Shown here: piece after piece, positions 7,224 through 14,582 of the stretch | How positions within the stretch are numbered: position 1 is the stretch's first letter | Layout: each line of letters opens with the position of its first letter | Source: a virus | IMG/VR virus record: IMGVR_UViG_3300023174_000710 | Coordinates: 1 to 21,642 of that record | Reading direction: 5' to 3' (one strand) | DNA: 21,642 nucleotides | Program-made: the position numbers and the translations under genes | Notes under the pieces: generated by a model | What the model saw: the letters and a program-made list of their open reading frames with translations, nothing else | Told to the model about the DNA's origin: nothing | Database searches by the model: none

Positions 7224-8954
7224 TCATGCCTGTGCCAGTGCGGCTTCGGCCGCAATCACCCGCCCGTAAACCGCAAAGCCTGCCAAATAGGTTTCGCAGT
7301 CGTAAAGATGGTCTTGCCGGCTTTTAATTCGGATCCATTCATAAACATCTTTCCCGGTCTTTCGGTTGATTCGATGCGCTTTGCGATGGCTGGCCATGTG
7401 TTCGCGGTAGTTTGGGCTTACATCGTGAGCTACCTCCCACAGCGGCCCCTGCCCTCGCCGCAACCAAGCCAGAAGATCCTGGCATGCCGGCGAGCTGAGA
7501 AGCAGCAGGCGGCAGCCGGCATCTGTTGGCTGTTCGGAGCTGTGCACGCTCTTGATCCGCGTCCCACCGCTTTCAATCAGATAGTGCGGCCGCTCCTCGC
7601 CTTTGATGGCCATCCACCCATATCTTGCGGCAATGCGGTAGGTGTCTTGGGTTTCGTATCCTGAGTCGATACATGTGTGCCGTGGTTTTACGCCAAGGTC
7701 ATGAAGTGTTTGACCAACATCCTCGATTGTTCGCCGGTGCCCCTCTTCAATCAATCGGCTAGATCCATCTCTGGCAAAAGCCCGCACCACAAACCAGTAC
7801 CCATCAATCTGCCGATCAATCGCGGCCAGTTTAATGTGATCGGTTTCCCATTCCTGCTTCTTTGCAAACGCTCCGGGCGGGATGCTGTTCAGTTCATCAT
7901 CATCAAACTGATCCTCCCAAGGCATGGCGCTCCACCCGTTCACGAATCCTTGTAAGCCGTGAAGATAATGCTTTTCGGTTAGAAACTTTCTGGCCGCGTC
8001 CGCAAACCCCAAGGTGCTGGAATACCATGACGGAAGGCGGAAGGATCTGCGACCCGTCTCGGCATTCGTGTTGGCCGCCACCCATCTCCCCTGCTCAATG
8101 GCCTTTCGCCTGTGGATCTCCGTCCATTTGGCCTCGCATTTTGTGCAATGGTAGGCGGCCGTTTCCGTCACCCGCTTCATGTCCCACTTGCCATCCTCAG
8201 ACCTTGCGCCTTCGTCCCATTTGATCTGACCAAACTCCATGGCCTGATACTCGCCGCAAGCATGGCATGGCACGTGGAATGTTTCCTGGGATCCGGCCTG
8301 ATAGTTGATCCAGATGTCGCCGGTGTTCAGCGTTGGCGTGCTGGTCAGGACGTGCTTACGCTGCGGAAAAGATTTGGTGCGCTCCAAGGCCAGCGAGTAG
8401 GCGGCCGCATCTTTTTCGGATGGCGGAGCAAAAGAGTCCAATTCGTCCAAAACGGCCACGCAGATTGGACGCGAGCTAAGGTTTGCCGGACTATTAGATC
8501 CGACCAGAGAAAGCGTCATGGTTGCAAACTGCATTTCCAAAATCTTGAAGTCGTCCATGTCGGCCGGAAACAATGCCTTGACCGGCTTACACTTTTGGAA
8601 CAGCGGAGCCAGCCGCGTCTCGCTGTACGACCGAGCCAGATCCGCGTTAGGCATGACGAGCAGTGCCGGCGCCGGATCGTTCGCAATCCTGTACGCAAGC
8701 CACACGGCCAGCGTCAGCGTCTTTCCTGTTTGGGATCCCCAGCAAAGCGTCACGGTGTGGACGCCCGGATCCGCCAGTGCTTCCAAAACCCCCCGCACGT
8801 AAGGCGTCCACGTTGTGCTGTAAAGACCAGGGCGAGCGGTCAGCCGGCTATCCAGTTGAATGTTCTTTTCCGCCCACTCAATCACCCCTGGCGGCTTTTC
8901 GTAGTGCCAGCGGATCCGTGCCCGGCGGTGCAGCTCCGCCTGTGCCTTGGTCAC
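7224..8954 (-). CDS. terL: terminase large subunit (GpA family)
   Basis: The 576-residue packaging ATPase-nuclease cuts the DNA concatemer and pumps it into the prohead. Visible motifs are Walker A CWGSQTGKT (71-79), Walker B VAVLDELD (about 166-173) and the coupling motif TSTPT (204-208). A GpA-type zinc site has Cys230, Cys233, Cys270 and Cys273. Likely nuclease acids are Asp380 (AAIDRQIDG) and Asp430 (CIDSGYE). The N-terminal PPGVIEWAEKNI matches lambda GpA-family openings, and the length is normal for the family. The GTG start overlaps the small-subunit stop by four bases (GTGA), coupling their translation. A GpA-type terminase suggests cohesive-end packaging. Confidence 0.93.
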   Translation of the reverse strand: MTKAQAELHRRARIRWHYEKPPGVIEWAEKNIQLDSRLTARPGLYSTTWTPYVRGVLEALADPGVHTVTLCWGSQTGKTLTLAVWLAYRIANDPAPALLVMPNADLARSYSETRLAPLFQKCKPVKALFPADMDDFKILEMQFATMTLSLVGSNSPANLSSRPICVAVLDELDSFAPPSEKDAAAYSLALERTKSFPQRKHVLTSTPTLNTGDIWINYQAGSQETFHVPCHACGEYQAMEFGQIKWDEGARSEDGKWDMKRVTETAAYHCTKCEAKWTEIHRRKAIEQGRWVAANTNAETGRRSFRLPSWYSSTLGFADAARKFLTEKHYLHGLQGFVNGWSAMPWEDQFDDDELNSIPPGAFAKKQEWETDHIKLAAIDRQIDGYWFVVRAFARDGSSRLIEEGHRRTIEDVGQTLHDLGVKPRHTCIDSGYETQDTYRIAARYGWMAIKGEERPHYLIESGGTRIKSVHSSEQPTDAGCRLLLLSSPACQDLLAWLRRGQGPLWEVAHDVSPNYREHMASHRKAHRINRKTGKDVYEWIRIKSRQDHLYDCETYLAGFAVYGRVIAAEAALAQA

Positions 8955-9439
8955 AGCGCAGCCTCTACCTGCCGCATGATCTGCCCCACCTCGTTCTCCA
9001 CCTCTGCCTCCACTTCAACCGCTGGCCGGTTAGCGCAGATTGGAGCCAACCGCTTTGCCATGCCTTTAAGCAGCGGCACAAGTGCGTTATCCCTTGCGGC
9101 CAGCACCTTGTCGGCCTCGTCTACCGGCACCATTTTGCCTTCCGCTTGATCAATGTCTGGGCGATCGCCCTTCATTCTGCGTAACGCCTCGACCAGCTTT
9201 GTGTAGTTACTGATTAACTCAGATCGATCCTCCCTTGTGTCGTCCTTTGCGCTTTCCCCAAGGCTCGCCGCCAGATCCTCAAGCCGCTGGATCTCCACGT
9301 CCAGCCCACCACCCTTGGCCTTAATCAACGGCTTGGCCTGCGGGCCGGATCCGGCCGCCAGGTCGCGGTAGGTCTGAGCACGGGATTTGCCGGTGGCCTT
9401 CATGGCCGCCCGCACCCGGTGGTTGGGTTCCCTTCCCAT
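8951..9439 (-). CDS. probable terminase small subunit (Nu1/DUF1441-like)
   Basis: The 162-residue protein immediately precedes the large terminase and overlaps it by GTGA. Its N-terminal KSRAQTYRDLA may be a short DNA-binding helix pair. The C-terminal half has VPVDEADKVLAARDNALV followed by a long helix with VEAEVENEV, resembling lambda Nu1-type small subunits, which recognise the packaging site and contact GpA through a C-terminal helix. No strong ribosome-binding site is visible before the ATG at 9439. Translation may be fed by the tiny gene upstream. Position is strong evidence; sequence similarity is moderate. Confidence 0.68.
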   Translation of the reverse strand: MGREPNHRVRAAMKATGKSRAQTYRDLAAGSGPQAKPLIKAKGGGLDVEIQRLEDLAASLGESAKDDTREDRSELISNYTKLVEALRRMKGDRPDIDQAEGKMVPVDEADKVLAARDNALVPLLKGMAKRLAPICANRPAVEVEAEVENEVGQIMRQVEAAL

Positions 9440-9445
9440 GATACG

Positions 9446-9529
9446 CTAAGACCCCAAGGCCACACTCAAGAAATCAACGCGAGTCGTCGCCACCGCGATC
9501 TGCCTCCGCTTAAAAGATTCCTTACGCAT
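9446..9529 (-). CDS. possible 27-residue micro-protein linking two operon genes
   Basis: An ATG at 9529 overlaps the stop of the upstream gene by eight bases and opens a 27-codon frame (MRKESFKRRQIAV..., ending ALGS) that stops at 9446, six bases before the terminase small-subunit ATG. It fills the only gap in this stretch, and its overlap is like the other junctions in this genome. It has a basic N-terminus and a hydrophobic C-terminus. It may simply keep ribosomes on the message for terminase. No function recognised. Confidence 0.35.
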   Translation of the reverse strand: MRKESFKRRQIAVATTRVDFLSVALGS

Positions 9530-10001
9530 GGCCGCCCAGCTCCTTATAGGCTCGCACGATAGGCTGTGCCTCTCTTAAGAATTGCTCCTTAAGATCAGCG
9601 TCTTGCTTTACATAGCGCATGCCTTTGTTAGATAGCCATTGGCTGACCTTAATCACCGGCCACAAGAATGGCTTAGGCTCAGTAGGTGTGCTGGTCGCAA
9701 TGGGATCCGGCAGCATCTCGGCCCACAGCATGATCTGCCTCACCACTCCTGGCTCACCGCCTGCCAGTTTGTGTTGGTGCGCAGCCACCCGCTCAAGCCG
9801 CTTGCCTTGCTCGTCAGTCAGCCCAACGGATTCCAAAAGTTTTCCAATATCTTCACCATCCCCCCGGGCCTGTCCAATTACATTGCCTGCCTTAGCTGCC
9901 AATCCAATTACCTCACCAACCGCTTGAAGCGTTTCCTCCCTGCGTTTGTTTAGTTCCTTAACAATCTGTTTCAGTTCGCTTTCTAGTTTTGTTGCTTTCA
10001 T
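9522..10001 (-). CDS. hypothetical helical protein (DUF3102-like layout)
   Basis: This 159-residue protein is mostly helical. It starts with a charged coiled-coil-like helix (LESELKQIVKELNKRREE), then AGNVIGQARGDGEDIGKLLESVGL and a Leu/Arg-rich helix. The C-terminal half has FLWPVIKVSQWLSNKG. The short helical pattern with a Trp-containing segment recalls DUF3102-type phage proteins, but only loosely. The ATG overlaps the upstream stop (ATGA) and has AAAGGAAT as ribosome site. It sits between an HTH protein and the terminase genes, so a role in packaging recognition or gene control is possible. Function unknown. Confidence 0.7.
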   Translation of the reverse strand: MKATKLESELKQIVKELNKRREETLQAVGEVIGLAAKAGNVIGQARGDGEDIGKLLESVGLTDEQGKRLERVAAHQHKLAGGEPGVVRQIMLWAEMLPDPIATSTPTEPKPFLWPVIKVSQWLSNKGMRYVKQDADLKEQFLREAQPIVRAYKELGGHA

Positions 10002-10471
10002 TTTATTCCTTTCATTCCTTTCATTAAAGCGCCGGTGTTGTATTTAGCCGTTTCACGACGGCGCTTGTCGTGATGACGCCTTGCCCTTGCTTCATAAGAC
10101 TTTCTGGCTGATTCGCTCTTGCCGGCTCTGAACCTCATCCCCAGCCGATCTGCCATATTCAGCGCCTTCTTGCTTACGGCCTGCTTGGTGATGTTGAACC
10201 GCTTGGCCACGCTGGTCATCGATTCGGTGGAGCGGTTCAGCACAATGGCCAGCACGCTGTGATCCAGCGTATCCGTCATGTTCTGCATGGCCGGATGCTC
10301 AGGCGCCTTCGCCATGAGGTACTCAATGACCATGACCGTGTTGGATATCCCGCAAGTGCTAACCGTGATCGTGGCGTAAGCCTCAGAGACCAGATCCCGC
10401 AGGCTATCAATCATCATCGCCGGATGCGTGTTTTGCCCCGGCATCTTTGCTAATATTTCCTGATCTATCAT
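9998..10471 (-). CDS. helix-turn-helix DNA-binding protein
   Basis: This is a 157-residue protein. Residues about 90-118 (SMTSVAKRFNITKQAVSKKA) form a clear helix-turn-helix like those of sigma region 4 or small-terminase DNA-binding domains. A very basic tail follows (ARKSYEARARRHHDKRRRE). It could be a late-gene activator or packaging-site binder. Its ATG lies only 20 bp from a block of eight GTGCAATAA-like repeats (10491-10615), which makes it the best candidate to bind them and to control itself. It opens the packaging block and overlaps the next gene by ATGA. Family not fixed. Confidence 0.7.
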   Translation of the reverse strand: MIDQEILAKMPGQNTHPAMMIDSLRDLVSEAYATITVSTCGISNTVMVIEYLMAKAPEHPAMQNMTDTLDHSVLAIVLNRSTESMTSVAKRFNITKQAVSKKALNMADRLGMRFRAGKSESARKSYEARARRHHDKRRRETAKYNTGALMKGMKGIK

Positions 10472-10490
10472 ATTAAATTAAACCCGCTTT

Positions 10491-10615
10491 GTGCAATGGT
10501 TGGTGCAGTAATGAAATAGGGCAGTGCATTAGTGCAATAATTGGGCCTAAAGGCCCATTATTACTGCACCTACATGCTCCCCAATATTGCACTAGTGCAA
10601 TTAGGGTTATTGCAC
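10491..10615. repeat. eight GTGCAATAA-like repeats in nested inverted arrangement (operator, iteron array or origin)
   Basis: In 125 bp there are eight 9-bp sites close to GTGCARTAA. On the + strand they lie at 10491, 10503, 10524, 10532 and 10595; on the - strand at 10561-10569, 10584-10592 and 10607-10615. The outer copies sit in an inverted repeat (GGTTGGTGCAGTAAT at 10498, and its near complement ending at 10620). The centre is a TGGGCCT-AA-AGGCCCA hairpin (10542-10557). The block lies after the primase-helicase stop and before the HTH gene ATG. It is either an operator for the HTH protein, an origin with iterons for the adjacent primase-helicase, or a packaging-site binding array. Confidence 0.75.
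10587..10600. repeat. perfect 14-bp palindrome TTGCACTAGTGCAA
   Basis: Two of the eight repeat copies meet head to head here to give a perfect 14-bp palindrome, the usual form of a dimeric HTH-protein operator. None of the other copies forms a perfect palindrome, so this may be the highest-affinity site. Confidence 0.7.
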
Positions 10616-10620
10616 CAACC

Positions 10621-12576
10621 CTAGAAAGGCTCATTTGTCACCTTTTTGCTGAATAAACCATCGCTGGATTCTTCGATAAAACCGTCCTCTTTTGCCTGCC
10701 TAATCCGTGTTTTGGCCTGCCGTTCCTGTAGCCCGGTTGCTTCCATTACAAACTCCACCACTTTGCTGTATTTAGCCCTTTCGGGTAACTTGCCCCAATC
10801 GATCGCGGATGCCTTGCGCCCCACCGTCTTTTCTGGCGCCCCAACCTCAATCCATGCCATACCCTTGTCGGCATGCTTTAGGTGGACGGCCGGGTGAACA
10901 TTGGAAGCGATTAAATCCTTCGCAGAATGGCTAGGACGCAATCCTGACCGCTTTCCGCGCTTGGTTACCTCCAGCTTATAAACGTACGCACCAGACTCAT
11001 CCTGACCGCAAGGCGATAGGTTTATGACCGTTCTTGCCCAATTTGTAAGCTCACTTGATCCAAACCCGCTATACGCCTTGTCGTGCCCCTGATACCCACT
11101 GCCCTCACGTGACGGCTTTGGCGTATGATGAATCAGCATCCAACAAAATCCTGCCGCCAAGGCCAACGGATTGAGCATGTTGCGTAAAAACACACTTGCA
11201 GTCTCCTGATTGCTCAGGTCGCCACCTATAAAAGCCAGCAGCGGATCCACCCATGCCAGATCCGGCTTATATTTGTCGGCCAGCCGGCGCATACGATCCA
11301 CAAACTTCTCTCCTGTGGACGTGCAATCGCGGGTGATAATCAGATTCTTTTTTACTAACTCAAGCTCTTCTGGCGTTAGATCCATGGCCTTGAGAATTCC
11401 CTGCAATGCCTCTGCCACGTCCCCTTCGTCATTCTCGGCCTGCACGATAAGCGATTTCAGCCCCTTGCCATGCGAACTGATGCCAAACAACTCACGCCCG
11501 GCCGCCCAGGTAATCGCAGCCTGTAGGCAAAGCACGCTCTTACCCAACCCGCTGGATCCTACCCAAAGTGCCGATCCGCCCCTGCACAGCCAACGCCTGC
11601 CCAGCAACTGAGTTGGATCGGCATCCTCCTTAAAATTGGTCAACTGCTCCCAAGTGTAAGGCTCTGGGATATCCCCATAGATAATGCGCTCCTGCCACTG
11701 CAAGAAGCTTATCGCCGGCTTACCGCACTCCACCAGCTCCTGCTGCTGTCCCGTGGCCGTACGCATCGCTCCGGGCAACCTGGACAAACGCCCTGCATCC
11801 TTGTTGGCCGGATCCGGCTTGGAATGCTCTAGGTGCTTATAGATGAACTCAACCCGATCCTTGAACTCCTGCTCCCCGGACGCATCTACAGTCACCCAAG
11901 CATGCAGACTGCGAGCACCGCTCTTGATGATTGCCTTGGTGGGCAAGCCGGAGCGCTTAATGATCGCCCACTGCTCAGCGATGGTGCTTTCATCAAACTC
12001 AATCAGGGCATGCTTGAATTTTACAATGTTTTCCGCCTTCCGCCCCTTGCGGTTGTTCGGGTTAATCGACACATACACGCCCACCGCATCCCCTTGCCAT
12101 TCCTTCAGCCCGTCGCCCTTGAACAGCTCTAGCCATTCCTCACGGGTGCGATTCTCTCCAGCTCCATCCGGGCGCTCACGATCCCCGTCATTAATTGATC
12201 GCGTAATGTTAATGTAATCGCCCACCTCAAAGGCAGTCGTCAGAAACTTCTCAACCGGCCCGCTTTCCACGCTGATGGGCATCGTCGGGATATGCGTCTC
12301 CTTGACGATGGTCAGCCCCTGCATCTTGTAAGCTGACTTCGGCCTCCACGGCTCCCTAGCTGGCTTGCTGTAAGCGCTCTTGACGGCCGCCACCGCCTCC
12401 CGCTGTGTAATCCCCACCTTCATGCCCCACGCCTCTGCCTCAGTCTCAGCATCAAACTGCGACAGCCCTTGATCCCGCATCTGGCAGCACAGCTTAAACA
12501 ACTGCGTGTTGCGTTCCCCTTCCGGAGCTCCGTTGTGATAGATGGCCTCAACAGCCGGTGGCAGTACGGGGATCAC
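10621..12576 (-). CDS. primase-helicase: primase-like N-terminus and RepA-type AAA ATPase
   Basis: This is a 651-residue replication protein. Residues about 15-75 look like a PriCT-type helical segment. Residues about 165-275 look like an archaeo-eukaryotic primase-like domain (KHALIEFDES at 188-197, SGARSLHAWV at 219-228). A RecA-like ATPase of the AAA_25/RepA group has Walker A VGSSGLGKS (339-347), Walker B LAWVDPL (440-446) and a sensor-like LIHHTPKP. A C-terminal winged-helix-like segment follows. It should unwind and prime DNA at the phage origin. The GTG start overlaps the upstream stop by GTGA. The repeat block directly downstream may be its origin or a regulator site. A clear DxD pair of the primase active site is not obvious, so primase activity is less certain than the ATPase. 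Confidence 0.85.
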   Translation of the reverse strand: MIPVLPPAVEAIYHNGAPEGERNTQLFKLCCQMRDQGLSQFDAETEAEAWGMKVGITQREAVAAVKSAYSKPAREPWRPKSAYKMQGLTIVKETHIPTMPISVESGPVEKFLTTAFEVGDYINITRSINDGDRERPDGAGENRTREEWLELFKGDGLKEWQGDAVGVYVSINPNNRKGRKAENIVKFKHALIEFDESTIAEQWAIIKRSGLPTKAIIKSGARSLHAWVTVDASGEQEFKDRVEFIYKHLEHSKPDPANKDAGRLSRLPGAMRTATGQQQELVECGKPAISFLQWQERIIYGDIPEPYTWEQLTNFKEDADPTQLLGRRWLCRGGSALWVGSSGLGKSVLCLQAAITWAAGRELFGISSHGKGLKSLIVQAENDEGDVAEALQGILKAMDLTPEELELVKKNLIITRDCTSTGEKFVDRMRRLADKYKPDLAWVDPLLAFIGGDLSNQETASVFLRNMLNPLALAAGFCWMLIHHTPKPSREGSGYQGHDKAYSGFGSSELTNWARTVINLSPCGQDESGAYVYKLEVTKRGKRSGLRPSHSAKDLIASNVHPAVHLKHADKGMAWIEVGAPEKTVGRKASAIDWGKLPERAKYSKVVEFVMEATGLQERQAKTRIRQAKEDGFIEESSDGLFSKKVTNEPF

Positions 12577-12785
12577 TTCTTGGCCTCCATGTCGCGTTTC
12601 TGATATGCCTCGGCTCGCTTAAGCAATTCCTTAATTACAACGTGCCCAAGCTCAAAACATTCCAGCGCCTTTTGCAGCTTCCAGTGCAGACCGATGGCCA
12701 TGTTTGGGTCTTTCATGGCCTCCCTCAGCCTGGCAATGCCACGCTTCTGGACGTCGTCAGTGCAGCGGATGCGTTTTACGGACAT
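12573..12785 (-). CDS. hypothetical 70-residue helical protein
   Basis: This small charged protein is rich in Lys, Glu and Ala, with predicted helices such as LHWKLQKALECFELGHVVIKELL. It begins at an ATG inside the end of the HNH gene (10-nt overlap) and ends overlapping the primase-helicase GTG. Its place suggests a replication accessory, perhaps a helicase partner, but no family is recognised. Confidence 0.65.
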   Translation of the reverse strand: MSVKRIRCTDDVQKRGIARLREAMKDPNMAIGLHWKLQKALECFELGHVVIKELLKRAEAYQKRDMEAKK

Positions 12786-13378
12786 TCTTCAATAGCCTCA
12801 GTTTCGGCTTCGTATTCTTCTTTTTGCATGCTGTGCAAATATGCACCTTGAATTAGCCTTGCCGGCCCAGTTATATCTTTCATTTCATCTGCTCCCTTCA
12901 AAATGTTGCACTTATAATGTGCGAGCTGAACATTATCCCATGTATGAGTTCCCCCTTTTGAAATCGCCACAATATGATCAATAGATGCGTTAGACATTTC
13001 TACCGGCTGATCGCACACACCGCATTTGCCGCCATCTTTAAGATATAATTCTAAATTTGTAATATAATGAGTTTGCGTATTTACCCTTCTTGCATGAGCT
13101 TTATGCCTTTTTACTGAAAGGCTTGCGCACCTTGAGGAACAGAACCTAAAGGGCGTGCTTAGGTTTGAGTAATGATCTGAGCCAGGATTTGTCCTTCCAC
13201 AATGGCAGCATATGCTATAACAAAATGCTTTCTCAACATACTTCAACAATGATGGTTTATAGTCCCCAGTTTTATTATTAAGTTTTTCAGTAGCGTCATA
13301 AATAGAAAGCTCATATGAGTCAAAATTGTCATATGCAATTTTCTTTTTTCTAAAATATTCTAATTGCGTTCCGTTCAT
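12776..13378 (-). CDS. HNH endonuclease with extra zinc-binding segment
   Basis: This is a 200-residue protein. The HNH core is GGKCGVCDQPVE, then SIDHIVAISKGG (Asp134, His135), Asn149, and LAHYKCNILKG (His154, Cys157, Asn158), with Cys119/Cys122 binding zinc. A separate zinc-ribbon-like segment lies at 57-84 (CCHC ... FCSSRC). The ATG at 13378 overlaps the upstream stop as TGATG, so I reject the longer reading from GTG 13441. The gene is clearly more AT-rich than its neighbours, which suggests recent arrival as a free-standing homing endonuclease. A packaging-associated HNH is less likely because it sits among replication genes, far from the terminase. The target is unknown. Confidence 0.85.
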   Translation of the reverse strand: MNGTQLEYFRKKKIAYDNFDSYELSIYDATEKLNNKTGDYKPSLLKYVEKAFCYSICCHCGRTNPGSDHYSNLSTPFRFCSSRCASLSVKRHKAHARRVNTQTHYITNLELYLKDGGKCGVCDQPVEMSNASIDHIVAISKGGTHTWDNVQLAHYKCNILKGADEMKDITGPARLIQGAYLHSMQKEEYEAETEAIEECP

Positions 13379-13506
13379 CACCACTGCCCAATCCCAAACC
13401 GCCCACGGTTTGCTCTGATTTTTGCCACGACATCCGCCCACTCCTCCATCGACCAGGTGCCGATGATGCGGGCATCGAATAGCTTAATTAGTTGGGCAAG
13501 GGTCAT
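13378..13506 (-). CDS. 42-residue hypothetical protein
   Basis: The frame starts at an ATG that overlaps the preceding stop (ATGA) and ends overlapping the HNH start (TGATG). The product begins MTLAQLIKLFDARIIGTW and contains EEWADVVAKIRANRGRF, a compact helical protein with an amphipathic end. A longer reading from 13623 runs antisense to nothing but duplicates the neighbouring gene in another frame, so I use the short start. Function unknown. Confidence 0.6.
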   Translation of the reverse strand: MTLAQLIKLFDARIIGTWSMEEWADVVAKIRANRGRFGIGQW

Positions 13507-13751
13507 TCTAAATTTCCGGCACACGCAATTGCCGCCTCTGTCGCCTCTTGTTCTGATTGTGCGTCTACTTCCAAGACGCCAATCCTTTTGCCCGGCAACC
13601 CACACGATATTCTGCTTGTCCAATGATATAGGTCGTTATCAAACCAAGTATGTACGTTTGCCCAATCGTCACCGTGTGGAGCGTTTTCGCCTAATCGCGG
13701 ATCCCATTTATTAGGATCGTTAGTAAAAAAATATCCTTTTACAGTTTTCAC
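13503..13751 (-). CDS. 82-residue hypothetical protein
   Basis: The GTG at 13751 overlaps the stop of the HTH gene (GTGA) and opens a frame of 82 residues beginning VKTVKGYFFTNDPNKWDPR. Trp-rich middle (DDWANVHTWFDNDLYHWTSR), then IGVLEVDAQSEQEATEAA, which reads as a strand followed by an amphipathic helix. This is a typical small soluble phage accessory protein. An in-frame GTG at 13787 would add 12 residues but lacks coupling. No family recognised. Confidence 0.6.
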   Translation of the reverse strand: MKTVKGYFFTNDPNKWDPRLGENAPHGDDWANVHTWFDNDLYHWTSRISCGLPGKRIGVLEVDAQSEQEATEAAIACAGNLE

Positions 13752-14029
13752 AACACCGCCTCTGGCAGCGGCCCCGTGATCTTCCACACGTAATTGCTGC
13801 GGTCGTATTCCAGCGGGTACCCAAAAAAATCCCGCAACAGATCCAAATCCCTGGCAATCGTCTTGTAGCTACATTCCAGCTCTACCCCCAGCTTGTGTGT
13901 GCCCGGAAGGCACAGATCATGCCTCAGCTTAGTGGCAATCACGCCCAGGCGCCGCAACGTTGGCCTAGTATCCCCGTTCCTTAACGCCCGCTTGCGCCGG
14001 CTCATGATTGTGGCCTTGGCCGTTCTCAC
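13748..14029 (-). CDS. HTH_11/DeoR-type winged-helix DNA-binding protein
   Basis: This is a 93-residue protein. After a basic start (MSRRKRALRNG) it has HKLGVELECSYKTIARDLDLLRD, a strong match to the HTH of WYL/DeoR-type regulators, where the recognition helix reads S-x-x-TI-x-RD. PLEYDRSNYVWKI follows as the wing. It lacks the WYL sensor domain, so it is a stand-alone DNA-binding unit. The GTG at 14029 overlaps the upstream stop by four bases; an internal ATG at 14005 is possible. It may regulate the early operon it sits in. Confidence 0.72.
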   Translation of the reverse strand: MRTAKATIMSRRKRALRNGDTRPTLRRLGVIATKLRHDLCLPGTHKLGVELECSYKTIARDLDLLRDFFGYPLEYDRSNYVWKITGPLPEAVL

Positions 14030-14433
14030 CTGGTCACCTCCACCGTCGCCACCTTTGGCAACCGCATCGCGTTAAACTGCGCCTCACTGGCGGCAAACAC
14101 GTCCACCACCGGCATCCGGCCCTTGCTGGCCTTCTTGCTCTTTACGGCCGTGCCGGTATCAACGGCCACCCATTCCCGCTTTCCACCCATCACGCGGATC
14201 TTGCTCCACAGTGGAATGATGTCGGGATCCACGGCACAATGGCGGCCGGCACGTAGCTTGGTGCCAGTGCTGGATTGATAGCGACTGCTCCACTCATCCT
14301 CGCCGGGCCAATAGCCGGTGATGCGCACCTTTATGCGCTTGGCCTCTTTCTGCGGGCGCATGTCGATCATGACGTTGGCGGCCTTGCCGGACGTAATGCC
14401 TAGGATCGCGGCGATGTAACACAACGATCTCAC
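14026..14433 (-). CDS. secreted 3D-domain cell-wall enzyme (MltA/RlpA-like fold)
   Basis: The 135-residue protein has a weak signal peptide (residues 1-19, RSLCYIAAILGITSG). It then has the 3D domain of peptidoglycan lytic transglycosylases: VRITGYWPG, STGTKLRAGRHCAVDPDIIPL (Asp69), WVAVDTGTAV (Asp92) and VVDVFAAS (Asp111), the three conserved aspartates of the family. It would cut glycan strands in the periplasm, either for lysis or for wall remodelling. It sits among replication genes rather than in a lysis cassette. The GTG start overlaps the preceding small gene (GTGA). Confidence 0.78.
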   Translation of the reverse strand: MRSLCYIAAILGITSGKAANVMIDMRPQKEAKRIKVRITGYWPGEDEWSSRYQSSTGTKLRAGRHCAVDPDIIPLWSKIRVMGGKREWVAVDTGTAVKSKKASKGRMPVVDVFAASEAQFNAMRLPKVATVEVTR

Positions 14434-14582
14434 AGCCCTTCCCTCATGCGATCGATCAGGTCATTCTCACGCGCTTCACTTGCAGCCAAAGCTGCTCGCG
14501 CTTCCGCAAGTTGCCTGGCTAACGATCGAACGCGATCCAGTAGCTGCTGGTAGGTGGATTGCTCCGGTAGAATCTCAATCAT
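14430..14582 (-). CDS. 50-residue coiled-coil protein
   Basis: The ATG at 14582 overlaps the nuclease stop by eight bases (ATGATTGA), and the frame ends overlapping the GTG of the 3D gene. The product starts MIEILPEQSTYQQLL and continues as one long amphipathic helix rich in Arg, Ala and Glu (LARQLAEARAALAASEARE) with regular leucine/alanine spacing, suggesting a dimeric coiled coil. Coupling at both ends and clean codon use support a real gene. It resembles small coiled-coil spanin or adaptor subunits in form only. Function unknown. Confidence 0.7.
   Translation of the reverse strand: MIEILPEQSTYQQLLDRVRSLARQLAEARAALAASEARENDLIDRMREGL

Noticed and set aside
8112-9149. 345-residue open frame on the + strand
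   Set aside because: It is antisense to the large terminase, which has all catalytic motifs; the + product is Arg/Pro/Cys-rich without recognisable domains.
10491-10615. CRISPR array
   Set aside because: Repeats are 9 bp, irregularly spaced and in both orientations; no cas genes.
13378-13623. 81-residue reading of the small gene before the HNH gene
   Set aside because: The first 39 codons lie in another frame of the neighbouring coupled gene; the ATG at 13506 has ATGA coupling.
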